From Axinella damicornis (taxonomy: Eukaryota > Porifera > Demospongiae > Axinellida > Axinellidae): a stretch of DNA of 64,000 bases. Under the pieces are notes generated by a model that was not told the DNA's origin, did not search any database, and saw only the letters and a program-made list of their open reading frames with translations. The DNA is taken from positions 3,884,098 through 3,948,097 of the forward strand of contig OZ007513.1 in assembly GCA_963931865.1 (NCBI GenBank), read 5' to 3'. Numbering within the stretch: position 1 is the stretch's first letter; every line of letters starts with the position of its first letter. Positions 9,319 to 21,502 of this stretch are shown here, one piece after another. A program made the position numbers and the translations under genes.

Positions 9319-10575
9319 ATGGCTGGAAAACGATCCACCAATTTGAAAGCAACTGCAGCGACAGCTATCGACGACTGCAAGGTCGAGCTGCAGGAGTTGG
9401 GTAGTGACATATGGGGTACCCCAGAACTGGGTTTTGAGGAAGTGTATGCTCACAAGCGTCTCACAGACTTCCTGGAGAATAAAGGGTTCAAGGTGGATCG
9501 CTCCTATCATCCGGAATCTGGCCCGCGAGACTATCATCCGCAATTCAGGACCGCATTCAGGGCCACCTTCGGCTCTGGTCGACCAAATTTGTGCGTATTA
9601 TGCGAGTATGACGCCCTACCCGATATACATCATGCGTGTGGGCACAATCTAATAGCCGAGGCTGGAGTCGCTGCTGGCCTGGGGCTGAAAGCTGCTCTGG
9701 AAACACGAGGTGCTCCACAAGCCAGAATCACCATTCTTGGCACCCCAGCAGAGGAGGGAGGAGGAGGGAAGGTGTACCTGATTGAAAACGGAGCCCTTGC
9801 AGATGTCGACTTAGCCATGATGGTCCACCCAACGTCTGGGACCATAATTTGCCCACTTATGTTAGCAAGACAACAGATTCTTGCTACGTTCACAGGCCTC
9901 ACTGCTCACGCAGCTGGCGCCCCCTGGGAGGGGAAGAACGCCGTGGACGCAGCTGTGATAGCTTACAACGCCATATCTGTTCTCCGACAGCAGATGAAGC
10001 CAACATGGAGAGTGCATGGGATTTTCAGCGACGGTGGAGTTAAGCCCAACATTATCCCCGATAAGTCGGAACTCTACTACTGGATAAGGACACCAACCGC
10101 CCCAGAGCTAACCGAACTCCACGAGAAATTGACCGCTTGTTTCAAAGCAGGTGCAGCCGCCGCTGGCTGCGACGTGGAAATCCACGAACCAAAAAGTCAC
10201 AAGAAAATCTTGAATCTCGTGAGCAATCCCACGCTTGCACGTCTGTACGAAGCCAATTTCACTTCTCTGGGTCAGGAAATAGATCTTTTCGCCGGGGGTG
10301 ATGGTGGTTCCACCGATATGGGGAATGTTTCTCACAAAGTGCCATCAATCCATCCAGTGTACAAAATTGGGTCTGGGCTAGAAAAAAACCACACCCACGC
10401 CTTCACTGCAGTGGCCAACGAAGACGAGTCACATGCCCGGACCCTGTTTTCTGCCAAAGCCATGGCATACACGTGCATCGATATGCTCACCGTAGATGGA
10501 GCTATGGAGGAGATGCGGGAGAGCTTCGAAGAGACTGTGCTCGAGGAAAGTGTCACTGCTGCCAGCAAGACTTAA
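9319..10575 (+). CDS. M20 family peptidase, PM20D2-like
   Basis: The 418-residue single-exon protein matches the M20D amidohydrolase/dipeptidase family. It closely resembles vertebrate PM20D2, a cytosolic metal-dependent dipeptidase acting on beta-alanyl and gamma-aminobutyryl dipeptides with basic residues. Visible family motifs are IWGTPELGFEE (about 31-41), LCEYDALP followed by HACGHN (105-110; metal ligands), GTPAEEGGGGK (141-151; the Glu pair includes the general base and a ligand), MMVHP (metal His near 170), AHAAGAPWEGKNA, and VLRQQMKPTWRVHGI in the dimerisation lid domain. VKPNIIP and GSTDMGNVS follow, and the late HTHAF supplies the last ligand. No signal peptide is present, which fits a cytosolic enzyme. 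Length is normal for the family and I see no lesions, so it is probably functional. The ATG follows a TATA box by 77 bp. Lack of introns could mean retroposition, but no poly(A) tract or flanking duplication is obvious. Confidence 0.93.
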   Translation: MAGKRSTNLKATAATAIDDCKVELQELGSDIWGTPELGFEEVYAHKRLTDFLENKGFKVDRSYHPESGPRDYHPQFRTAFRATFGSGRPNLCVLCEYDALPDIHHACGHNLIAEAGVAAGLGLKAALETRGAPQARITILGTPAEEGGGGKVYLIENGALADVDLAMMVHPTSGTIICPLMLARQQILATFTGLTAHAAGAPWEGKNAVDAAVIAYNAISVLRQQMKPTWRVHGIFSDGGVKPNIIPDKSELYYWIRTPTAPELTELHEKLTACFKAGAAAAGCDVEIHEPKSHKKILNLVSNPTLARLYEANFTSLGQEIDLFAGGDGGSTDMGNVSHKVPSIHPVYKIGSGLEKNHTHAFTAVANEDESHARTLFSAKAMAYTCIDMLTVDGAMEEMRESFEETVLEESVTAASKT

Positions 10576-10850
10576 AGAAGTTAAATATATGGAAACTGAA
10601 ATTGAACATAATTATGTCATGTATTGAAATGTACCAGTGTAAGATAGTGATTGTAGAATAACAACTCTGCGTTATTAAGGACAGGACCACTTTACCGCAA
10701 AAAAAAGTCTGCTTCATTGTATGCATATGTCACCATAACTTTTGATTGCTTGCATAGTTAATGACGACATTTGTACCATATATTGTTCATAATATCACCT
10801 TCTTGGTCACACCCACTAATAATCAAAGCAAAACGGCCATGCATAAATTA

Positions 10851-10856
10851 AATAAA
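10851..10856 (+). promoter_or_regulatory. Possible polyadenylation signal, M20 peptidase
   Basis: AATAAA lies about 275 bp downstream of the TAA in an AT-rich stretch. It is the first canonical signal I see after the gene. Confidence 0.4.
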
Positions 10857-10860
10857 TCAA

Positions 10861-12084
10861 AAAGACGGAATGTGATAAGTCAATGTCATAATAGCAAGAC
10901 AGATGGTTATAAGGTCAATCACTAGATTCCCAGCAAATGTAATCTGTCATACCAACACCACGATGGGAGATAGGGCACAATCTTCTCACCCAGGCTGGAG
11001 AACTGTCTTCCATACCACCGCTTGAGAGGAACGCTGCTCAACATACCGTATATCTTCTCACATTTTCAGCAGCTTGCTGTCCTGTCCAAAAGAGATGGCT
11101 TATACAAGCCTGAGAGCGCGGTGAGTTTGGCGCTGTTAAAGCCCCAAGCGGTGAAAGCACCAAGCTGTCATCGATGCATGCGAGCCCCTGGAAGTCAACC
11201 AATCGCGTTCGATGTGCCATGTTGAGCAGTTCATCCAATTAGTGAAAGCCCTGCGCTGAATTACACTTGCAAACCTCCGAGTCTTGCCCTGACCCCGAGA
11301 GTCAACACAAATGAACAGAGTACAACACGGGGTGAGTATCGATTGTACAGCCTGCAGCACAGTTTGAGATCGTTTGCTTCGAGCCTTCGTACGCTCACAT
11401 TCTGACGTAGGTGCTAGTCGAAAGTATGGAGTGTCACAGTCTGTACCAGGAGGAAGGACTACATAGCTTGCCCTACCAATATAGCTGCTCGATCTTGAGA
11501 CTTGTGGAGAAAAAAAACGACCGACCACGGATAGCATTTCTAACTAGAGGTGCTCAGCAGAGCACGTACCCCGTGCGCAACTTTGACTTGACAGCTATAG
11601 GCCTATTCATACAGCATGCACGATGAGCTAACTCATGGATAATACACACCAGCTTGCCATGATTTACAGCGCTGCAGCGATGTCAGCATGCAGAATGAGA
11701 TACCGTAAGTTGTGGCAGTAATGTTAGAAATTGGGTGCGGTCAAGTTGTATAAATTAGAAGCACGATTTTCACGCTGCTTTTCTCAGCCTCTCGAGTAGA
11801 TCTCTGGTCTGTGAGTTATGTAGACGCTAGTATTTTCTGAATTCTGACACTTCTATCCTGAAATAAGCCTTCAATAAGGCCATCACTGCTCAAACCGCGC
11901 TTGGACTGTGGACAGACAGACTGACAGACAAACCGATCACTCTACCCCCTGCTGCGCATGCGCACGGGGTAATTATTCGGCCCTTCTGTATTTTGGTACA
12001 AATAATAATTATACTTCTAATAATTATTTCAGCAAGGCTTATTATAAAACCTGCCGAATTTTTAGAAGATATACATATTCTGGC
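10861..12084. other. No gene recognised
   Basis: One exon-like scrap at about 11,067-11,120 (TTTTCAG acceptor, open frame QLAVLSKRDGLYKPESA, GTGAGT donor) has no partner exons that I can join. A (GACA)n-like run, GACAGACAGACTGACAGACA, lies near 11,910-11,930. Nothing else is recognisable. Confidence 0.35.
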
Positions 12085-12610
12085 AGCAAAAAAAAGCTTC
12101 TAGCAATCTGCGCAGGGATCAGCCTGAACTTAGCAGGTATGCTAACTACAAACGTTAACATACTCAGAGCATAGCTACTGTATGCAGCTGCGCGCATTTC
12201 TGTAATCACAAAAGAACGTACCACCTTCTTGCCACTCGTGAAACAGGGTCTTATTGAGAATACGGAAAGATTATGGGTAGATAACCGGCTATGACGTCAA
12301 TTGCATAAGGTATACAGATAGATTCAATTGCATTTTTCACAGTAGAAACTGGAGGGCAGAAAGATCATGTGGATATTGACCAACCAGCATGTGTCATTGG
12401 TGATGTAAATTGGCATCTTTTTCCATGGGAACTGGAGGGCATTACGCCCTCCAGTTCCCACGGAAAAAGATGCCATCTATTGTTAGTTAGGGTCTGGTTA
12501 CATTGTAGGTCATGTGACTCGTGTACAAAAGTTTGGGTATTAGGTTATGGTTAGGTGGCCAATCAGTTTAGGCCTAGGATGGATTAACCAGGTTACAGCT
12601 CTAAGTATGG

Positions 12611-12919
12611 CAAGGGGGTGACACTCCCATTGACGCCGTAGTCAGAGCTGCGACCGGGCTTATCGGCGAATCTTGACCCCGTATACTAAGGAAGCGGTGG
12701 AGTTGCTACGCACTCTTCCGTATACTATCGGCGGTCAAGCGGTCAACGGCTGAAATACAGTGCAGTCAAACGGTCAAGTCTTTTTGCGATGCAGTCAAGT
12801 GGTCAAGCAGCAAAATGACGGTCAAGATTTCTTGACCCCAGTCGCAGCTCTGACTACTGTGTCAATGCATAGATTATATAACTCTATAATCTATGGTCAA
12901 TGGGAGTGTCACCCCCTTG
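12611..12919. mobile_element. GACC-rich terminal-inverted-repeat element, short form
   Basis: The left end is CAAGGGGGTGACACTCCCAT and the right end is ATGGGAGTGTCACCCCCTTG, perfect inverses. The inner GTAGTCAGAGCTGCGACC pairs with GTCGCAGCTCTGACTAC. The element sits between imperfect 17-bp direct repeats, TACAGCTCTAAGTATGG (12,594-12,610) and TACAGCTCTTTGTATGG (12,920-12,936), where copy A has one copy of the site. GGTCAA hexamers fill the interior and no coding capacity is seen. Confidence 0.75.
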
Positions 12920-13282
12920 TACAGCTCTTTGTATGGCAATGTGTATGTGTATATAATGACAGCCCCTTGAACCACAAACAAAGCTAGTGGATACCTTGAA
13001 GTGGTGATCTCACAGCCTCTTGCACTGATGCATCCCGTTCCTCTCCTTGTTGGCCATATCCCCACTGAGGATGATGGGACAGCCTGCTCTCGATTCCAGA
13101 CAATTACTATAGAAGCTAAGAAGGTTTGGGGGGTTGGGCGCCCGCGCCCGGGCTCAGCTAGCTTTGCACATGCGCACAACATGCAGCACACACAAGTGGG
13201 CGTATACCTCAGGGAGAAGGGCGAGGCAAATTAAGAGTTTTTTCTGTTTTGGTCCAGTCGCTTTTATCTAGCTACAAGTTCG

Positions 13283-15478
13283 ATGGCGGAAGCTCCAGAC
13301 GTCGTAGAGAAGGGGTTGGAAGAACTGGAGGAGGAGATCACTTGCCCCGTTTGTCAAGAGCACTTCCGCGAGCCCAAGATCCTCCCCTGCCTCCACTACT
13401 ACTGCAAAGAGTGCGTCCGACAACTGGCCCTCCGAGCCGGCCCAACCGCCCCTTTGAGTGCCCCGAGTGCCGAAGTGGAACCGTTTTGCCCCAAAACGAC
13501 CCCGATCAACTGCGCACGGCGTTTTTTGTCAACCGAATGAAGGAGCTCCACGCGAAAATGGAGAAAACGCAGGGAAAAGTGGAAGCTGTGTGTGAAATGT
13601 GCTCCAGAGCGAAAGCGGAAGCGTTTTGCCGCCAATGCACCGTTTTCATCTGCAACAGTTGTGTTGGACTGCATCAAACGCTGAAGATGTTCGCTGGGCA
13701 TAAGGTCGTGACCCTTCAGGAGCTGAAAGAGGGCGGGGCTAAGGAGATCCCGCCGAAAGAAGCCCCACCCTCAATGTGCAAGGACCACGATGAGCAGTTG
13801 AAAATCTACTGCTTTGATTGTGCTCACCTCATTTGTCGTGACTGTATTATTTATGACCACGCAGGTCACAAATCCGAGTTTGTGAAGAAATCCGCCCCTC
13901 GGTACAAGAAAACACTCAAAGACAGTTTGACTCCATTCGCACGAATCCAAACCAACATCTCTGCTGCCACCAGGGAGATCGAAAAGGTTGAAAAGGAGGT
14001 TTCGGAGCAGCATAAATCTGCTACAGGTACAATTCAGCAATTGTTCAATCAACTTCATGAAATCCTACGCAAGCGTGAGAAGCAACTTCTCGACAGGGCA
14101 TCCGAATTGAAGCAGCAAAAGCTAAACAGCCTGGGAGCACAGAGGAAGGGGTTTGCACTAGCCACCAGTGACATTCAGAGTCTCATGGAGTTCGTAGAAC
14201 GCAGCGTTACTAATGCAACCGACGAAGAGGTCATGCTACTGCAGAAGGACATTCAGGAGAAGATCCGAGAACAGCGTGTCAAGCATGAACGTATTGATCT
14301 CGTACCAGCAGAGGTAGCGAACATTGGTGTTAGGGTGGCCTGTGCTGAAGGTATCTCTGACCTCTGCCAAAAGAACGCTGCTGTAATGCTACAAGCAGAT
14401 CCCACAAAGTGCACAGCAGAGGGGCCAGGGGTGAAAGTCACTGAAGTTGGCAAGGCAGCCCAGTTCACTGTCCGTACTGTATACCAAAATGGCAAACTCT
14501 GCAAAGAGAAGCAAAAAGTTGAGGCAGAAGTGGTGTCAAATGCGAACAGTTCCATTGTTCATACCAAAGTTGTTTCAAAGTTGGTAGGAGTTTATGAGGT
14601 CACTTATACTCCAGAGATTCGTGGAAGGCATGCAGTGGTCGTTAAGGTAAATAGCACGCAAATTGCTAGCAGTCCATTCCATGTAGTTGCAAAACTCCAC
14701 CCCACCCAGCTAGGCAAGCCAGTCAGGGTTGTATAGAAGGACTGAATCGCCCATTGCAAATAGCCTTCAACAGCAAGCAGCAGTTGGTTGTAGGTGAGTG
14801 GTTTGGCAGGGTGATAGTGTTTGATAAAGGCAGGAAACAATTGAATGTGAGAGGCTAAAAGGTGCTACTGGAGTAGCTGTGGACGAAGATGACAGTATCT
14901 ACTTTGCAGACGGCAGTAGTCACTCCATTTTGAAGTTCAGCAAGGAAGGCAAGCTCATGAAAGCAGTTGGACGAAGAGGTGTACATCCTGGCGAGTTTAA
15001 CAGACCCTGTTCAGTCAAGATCGTCAACGACAAACTCTACATTTGTGATCGTAACAATCACAGAGTTCAAATACTTAACAGAGATTTGGAGTATGTAGAG
15101 AGCTTTGGTCGCCATGGTAGTGGAGATGGTGAGTTTAGATACCTGAATGACCTTGCCCAGGACAGAGCAGGAAATTTGTATGTGTCTGATTTTGACAACA
15201 ATCGTGTGCAAGTCTTGAACTGCAAGGGACAGTTTTTGTATGCTATCAGCAAAAAAGGTGCTGCTTCTGAACGTCTAAGCTTTCCTCGTGGGGTCTGTGT
15301 TGATGATCAGTTTGTGTATGTGTGTGACTGTGGGAACAAGTGTGTGTCTGTGTTTAAGACAAGTGGAGAGTATGTGACCTCTTTTGGTCAGTTCAGTTGT
15401 CCTGTTGGTATTGCACTTGAAAGTTTTGTATAATATTATGTGAGTGACCACGATTCTAGCAAAGTCTATACTTTCTAA
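13283..15478 (+). pseudogene. TRIM-NHL E3 ligase-like gene, copy B (frameshifted)
   Basis: The domain order is that of copy A: RING, B-box 1, B-box 2, coiled coil, filamin repeat, NHL propeller. The RING is better preserved here. It runs ITCPVCQEHFREPKI, CLHYYCKEC, then after a 1-nt deletion at about 13,438 (GCCGGCCC where copy A has GCCGGGCCC) it continues in another frame as RPFECPECRSGT. B-box 1 retains its CEMCSRAKAEAFCRQC spacing, unlike copy A. The downstream frame is open until 14,736, where two extra bases in the linker before the first NHL repeat create a stop. A deletion near 14,840 removes part of NHL repeat 1. The later NHL repeats are open at 14,879-15,433. The last NHL repeat is cut by a stop at about 15,431, with homologous sequence continuing to 15,478. 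Several independent frame lesions make this a pseudogene unless sequencing errors are involved. Confidence 0.8.
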
Positions 15479-15667
15479 TTTGCTGTACTAGGTATTGCAA
15501 TGATAGTGACTATAATTAATGCATCTGCAGGCATTTTGTTATATGTACATGTAGACATAAGTATTTAGTATTGTTTCTTCTACAGTATTGTAAGAGCTTT
15601 ACATGCGTTATAATACTGTGAACAACATCCAGAATAAACAGTGAAGGTCCATGCATGTGTGGTGCTC

Positions 15668-15673
15668 AATAAA
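15668..15673 (+). promoter_or_regulatory. Polyadenylation signal AATAAA, TRIM copy B
   Basis: It is homologous to the signal at 4709 in copy A, with the same surrounding sequence. Confidence 0.55.
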
Positions 15674-15915
15674 TCTGTTCCCTTCTAGCTCCTCATGCAT
15701 GCAGTTTAATGGCCTCAGACAACATGACTTTGTAGCTCAGAGATTCTGAATTTCATATGTCATTATGACCACCTGAGTGTGCACGTGTGTATATAGGCGT
15801 GTGTGTGGGTGTAGGGGGTAGAGAGGGATAGCAATCTATTGTGACAGAGTCCTCTGGTTAGGAGACACAAACACATAATTATTCCGAAAGTTAGCAATGC
15901 AAACCTAGCTGTGTT

Positions 15916-17197
15916 TCGAAATCGTTCAAGGGGGGACAAAGGTAAAGTGAGGGGGGAGGCATGAGTTGCTTAGCATACATAATACTTCATGGGTATGTAG
16001 TTCAGAAGTGGGACAGCAAATATTCAAGGGGGCCAATAGTAGGCCCATTAGCCTGGTTCCCAGAATCCCTGTTTTCTTTTCTTTGGTTGGAGCTTGGAAG
16101 CAGGAAGCCGAGGAAGGCCTGATAAGTATTCAAGAGTGGTATCAGGTGGATGTGTGTGTGTGTGTGTGTGTTGGGGGGGGGGGGGGGGGGGGGGGGGCTG
16201 TTGTCATATCAGCAGGTCCGGCTAGTCGAGATTTGAGACACTGTACACAACTTGGTTTGGCGAGTGTGTGCAGTTGGGCCACACCCTCCTACGTCCAACT
16301 GACGTCATTAACGTGATGAATAATACCAGGCCTTCCCTGTTTTCAATGCATGGTCTCCTGCCTCTGTGTATTATTGTCAACGCAAAACGAGAACAGAAAC
16401 CGGGAAGGCCTGCGAGCGAATCTAGTATTCCATGTAGTTTTTGTCGCATACTGTACAGTACGTAGCTATGCACAAAGGCTGGAAAGGAGCCTGGGAACAA
16501 GGCTATAGGTACTTCTGTGTACTGTTACTGCTTAGCTACTGTGCTGTTTTTGTTCTGTTGTTATGTTTATTTTATAGACAAGGTATCCATCTTGCTGCTT
16601 CAGTTTGTCCCATTTTTCTAGCAGGTCGATAGAATACAGCGATGTATATAATCCGTTTATCTACCAAACATTGGTAACTAGTACAGTGTAAGCAGCTTAG
16701 TCATGTACTAAAAGTAGAAGGTATATATCAATTACCAATTCCATGCTTTGTCTTTTACTGTCTCATCCCACAAACCTAACTTCTACCACTGATATCATAT
16801 GAAATCCCACATTGAAGCCAGCCTGAAGGGTGTAGTAGGTGAGAGTAGCACTGTGACTTTCACTTTGCAGCTTGCACTTTAGCACCCTGCATGGGCCATA
16901 CTCACTGCAAAAACGTTTTTTTAAGGCATAGAGCTGGTTGCAGACAAGGTGGAGACAGTGGTTACAAGCTGGTTTCTTTGGGTTTCAGGGACTATTGGGT
17001 AAGGCCACTTGAGAGGAAACTGGGCCAAATTATCTACAAGATGTACAACCATAATGGTGCGGATCGTAACCACTAAACATCTGTGCTGCCATCAAGTGCA
17101 ATAAAAAAAATTTCCCTAGCAACCAGTTGTAGCTAGTGAACTTGCATATGTTGCCAGACTTTGGGTATTGTCATGCATGCAGACAAGCCCCCCCCCC

Positions 17198-17228
<31 letters not shown>

Positions 17229-18299
17229 ACACACACACATTCATAACATTCATAATTTGAAGGCAGATTGTTCCAGCTCAAAGTTCAAGGATTAAAGATT
17301 GCCAGCGAACTGATCAGTCTTGCTTATGCAATTAGCTAGTCTGTAATTAACCTCTCATATTGCTTGTCAGTTACCACAGTGTGATTAAAACAACCAATCA
17401 GTTGCTATGTGGTGTCATGATACAGTGGTGTTCCCAGGACTGGAAAATGGACTGGAACAGTGGAATGGAAAATGCAATGTACTATGAAACCTTTAAAAAA
17501 TGCTCAGAAACACTTTCCATTGTACTACCCGACTCTGCTTGACTTACTGGGCAACTGGAAAAGCAGGGAACAGGAAACGGGACAGGAAGGGAATGGGAAC
17601 GGGACTGACACAATCATAATAAGTGGGCTGTTTTGGGGTCACTGTAAAACCTGGACTCTGGACTTGACTGACCCTAGCAGTGGTATAGCTACAACGTAGT
17701 CTCATGCGGCCAGATCATACCCCTTTCCCTCTGTGCGGAATGGGGTCTGGCCACACAAGACTATACAAGTGTAAAAACATTAACAAGTTAGTCTTCAAAA
17801 AGACGTAATGTGTCTCGGCATGACTTGGTATCAGCTCAGAATCACGCAAATGGCATGCAGCTGGTTAACTCATTGTGACTGCAAAAAATCGTCATGACAC
17901 ACTCAGCTTCTTGATGTCACCGCATTGTGTCAGTATCCTTTAGCTATTTCAGCAATTGAAATTATGCATCCATCTAGCTAGCTATATTTATTATAGCTGA
18001 GTGGGTGTGGTTTCAGTCACGTATACTATGCTTGAGCAAGAACATGCTGAACTATGAATGAGCACTATAGAGAAGGCTCCCCAAATGTGATTACGGGTTT
18101 TGCTTCGCTGCTTTATGAGTATAGCTACTTGGTTATATATATTCACAGTGCACACTGGAGTGCCACTGCCTGGTCACTGGGGAATAGTTCAATGCACAAC
18201 CTGCTTGAGTTTCAGAGCCAGACACCTAATGGCCTCTAGTGGCTGGTGAATGGTCAGCTTGCTTAATTACTGGTGACTAGGATACGTGGTGTCCCTTGG
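15916..18299. other. No gene; simple-repeat tracts
   Basis: A (TG)n run at about 16,150-16,172 passes directly into a G run of more than 20. At about 17,187-17,213 a C run passes directly into (AC)n. TAGCCTGGTTCCCAG at about 16,051 and CCTGGGAACAAGGCTA at about 16,490 look like ends of a longer relative of the foldback family, but I find no matching target duplication. No coding sequence is convincing. Confidence 0.45.
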
Positions 18300-18680
18300 C
18301 TGATATCCTGCAGGCCTTATGACCACCTGTTGCAGGTGTGTACCTTGCTGGGTTAGTTGATGCTGAATATCCTACACACCTAATGACCACCTGTTGCAGG
18401 TGTGGGTGCCCCGCTGGGCTAGTTGATGTCCTGTGGGCCTAATGACCACTTCTTGCGGCAGGTGTGTCTGCCCCGCTGGGCTAGTTGATGATGAATATCC
18501 TACATGCCTAATGACCACCTGTTGCAGGTGTGGGTGCCCTGCTGGGCTAGTTGATGCTGAATATCGTGCACGCCTAACGACCAGGTGTGTGCTAAATATC
18601 CGAACTACCACCAGTTGCAGGTACGTACTCTGCCGGATGCTGAGTATCCTGCATGCCTAACTACCACCATTTGCAGGGAT
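18300..18680. repeat. Tandem array with E-box palindrome
   Basis: About five to six irregular ~62-bp units contain CCTAATGACCACCTGTTGCAGGTGTG and GCTGGGCTAGTTGATG elements, in degenerate copies toward the right. Each good unit has the palindrome CACCTGTTGCAGGTG. Confidence 0.75.
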
Positions 18681-18779
18681 AGAAAAAGAAGAAAAAGAAA
18701 TCACTTTCATGTAGTACAGAAGTTAGAATACGATATACCAAGGATGAGATGCTGGGAGAATTAATCACAACTACTGTGA

Positions 18780-19225
18780 TTAGACTAGATTTGGGGCTTC
18801 CCCCAAACCCTCACCAGGGGACATCCACAGTTACGAAAAGTCTAATCAACACCCAACTAGTGACAGGGAAGGGTAATTACCTTAGCCCTGTGCAAACCAA
18901 GATAGCATGGGCCAGATGCCAGCGGTATCCATGTGACAGCCCACAAGGGAAGGGTAAGCACCCCTAACCCTTTGCATATCAGCAGACAGGCGGCGTTCTG
19001 CCATGGGGAATGCCCCCACATATAATAACAAGCATGGGCACAGCCCCAAGGGAAGGGTGAGCACCCTTAACCAGCAGGCAAGCGGGCATATTCTGCTCTG
19101 CTGTGGGAGGGTCACCCATGGTGGGCAAGTGATCTGCCGTGGGGGCGCACACCCACATAACCATCAGGGGCACAGCCCCAATGGAAGGGTAAACCCCTTT
19201 AACCCACCAGCAGGCAGGCAGGCGG
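18780..19225. repeat. Degenerate tandem repeat
   Basis: Loose ~60-75 bp units share CAGCCCCAAGGGAAGGGT, AGCACCCTTAACC and CAGCAGGCAGGC segments. They are spaced irregularly and not coding. Confidence 0.55.
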
Positions 19226-21490
19226 TGACGTAATCCTAGTAGTAAATTACATGCGTGCTCTTCAATCATCTCAAATTCTAAAGGTGTTAGCATGGACAAT
19301 ACACTACTGTGTATTATCCATGGTGTAAGTGACAAGAAATCTTGCTCTCCGTGGCTGGGGACGAGACTATATAGCGTATATAAGATGTAAGTTGTCGTTC
19401 GCCCTCCTGAGATCAACAATTCCGTACGTGCATACGTACGTGGGGTACGCTCCGCAGGCGGTCATGTTTACAAAACAGACCAACCGACCTTGTCATGGCG
19501 GAATCGAACATTTCAGTGTGAGCATTTTCATCCATCTTTTTTTATTAACTCACATGCATTCATTTTCTGCTCTTTACATGACATTACATTTTTCACCGTC
19601 CAAAAATAAATGTTTACCCCACGCGCACATGCACAAAGTGTGTTTGAAAAAATTTCCGCGCTTTGCACGGACTGGTGATCAGCACTACGCGACTCTATGC
19701 ACTGCCTTCGGCAGCGTGTAATTGTGCTATTAAAATTTTGGCCAGACAGGGGTTGTTTTGCTTCCTACGGCCCTGAGTATACACCAGTCAAACAGGTATA
19801 TGGAGACATAGCTACAGCCTGGAGTTATTATCGAATATATAAGGGAAATGAGGGTTTTACAGAACACCCAAACTTGAATGATTCTAGCAACGACTAACTA
19901 GCTCTTGGATACAAGTTACCAACAGTACATAAACACCACCTAGTGCACTAACTTCAAACCGAACATCACTGCTGCACAATCACTACTAGCTACAATTTTA
20001 CGCTACCCTATTGCGGGTAATTCGGATCACCCCACCGTGATTGCAAAGGCACAGTAGAGGGTTATACCTGATTTGCTGGTAGACTAGCTTAGTACCTACT
20101 TAGCCCGCAACTTGGGGGAAGAAGCTAGTTTACTGGTCAAGCTACATCAAATCATCGCTGCATGCAGTCGATTCACACTGTGTTTACATACAGTTATACA
20201 AAAGCAGTTGTCGCCGCCTGGACAGTCAGAATTTTGGCAGTTCCTGGGAGCATCAAGCTGTTAGTAACATCTATTAATCACTACAGTCAGGAAAAGACTT
20301 GACTCAACCAAAACAGTGGATGTTCCGAATCCCCCCCTGTTCCAAAAAACACACATTTTCCTCTTGTCCATAATACATGTTCTATATATGAACACCTCTA
20401 GTTCCAAGAAGAGTACGAACAAGTGTTAATTGCGTACTGTGTGCATAGTGAATGCTGTTAGCCTCGTTCCCAGGCAGGTTGAAGGGTGGTGAGTGGAGGA
20501 TCGAAGGTGGAGGATGAGGGAGGTTTATGAATGACATTTATGACCTGCCATAAATAACATGAACATGCACATCTCAATCTCCACATCTCATCAGGCTAGA
20601 TATTGTCTGGAGTCGCGTGCACCCACAAATGCCATGGCATCTATCCGTATGCACTCACCGCTTGCAAATGGTTGACCACACTGAATGAAGGCCAGCTTGC
20701 AGAAGATTATTGCTCCCAATACTTTCGCGGCATTCAACAGCAGCGCGAGGTCACCTAGCTACTGCACACACCTCCAGAACCTCTCCAACTAGAAAACCTG
20801 CAGTGATACATGCCATGTATAGTAGTACATTATAAGCCCACGGTTCTAGTTTTTCAGGCCCTGTTTTTTTCAAGTGTTTGGGGTGTGTGATCAACGTTAC
20901 TGTTGCATTCAGGTTTGGGATGAAATGACAGATAACCCACACCTGTAGAAATCATAAATATTTAGTATGTAGCTAATGCACACAAGCTAAAACAAAGGGC
21001 CTGCCTGCCTAGTCAATGATCTGAGACACAAAGCCTCAAGCCTACCTTGCATACTTGCTCGACATCCGTAATGAATGTGAATGGGCATGATACCACTGCA
21101 TGCAAGCTGTGCACGAAGCTCAAGAGCCCTTGGTGGAGTCTAAGGAAGAAATCAAGATAGCTAGTGCATAAGAATGTATTCTTTAATGATCAGCTTACCA
21201 TGCATGCAGGTCCTAGTAGCTATAACTGAATGATGATGTCCTTCTCCTCATGCAGCTAGCCCCCTCGATCCAGTTTTTACCTGGCGCGCGCATCCGTACG
21301 TCTGTCCATCGTCTGATCACTTACGGTATGCAAAATGATTATAGAAGCGGGCGTGATACGCGCGCGCCGCACTTGAACTCGTTGTGTCTTTATAAGTGGC
21401 CTGATGCGAGAAGCGATCAGTCGACATTACGATTCGTCGCGTCTATCGGTTGCTGCCTGCATATGTAAATAAATAAAAAAATCGGCATCA
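19226..21490. other. No gene recognised; repeat fragments
   Basis: A short hairpin around CATGGACAATACAC lies at about 19,291-19,322. A fragment of the 5318-5785 repeat (CGCGCTTTGCACGGACT ... GCACTGCC) lies at about 19,650-19,725. A half-copy of the TAGCCTCGTTCCCAGG foldback end is at about 20,460. No coding sequence or RNA gene is recognisable. Confidence 0.4.
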
Positions 21491-21502
21491 GGGACGGGTG
21501 CC

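Larger units (their letters stand above)
12085..15915. repeat. Segmental duplication, copy B
   Basis: This is the second copy of the 560-4917 segment, in the same orientation. It lacks the ~620-bp element and the RING foldback of copy A, so it shows the empty sites for both. It has its own insertion at 12,611-12,919. Base differences are scattered through the coding and flanking sequence, so the duplication is not very recent. Confidence 0.8.

Noticed and set aside
16049..16505. A ~450-bp long member of the foldback family
   Set aside because: The ends resemble the family (TAGCCTGGTTCCCAG, CTGGGAACAAGGCTA), but the flanking nonamers do not match and the arms do not pair inside.
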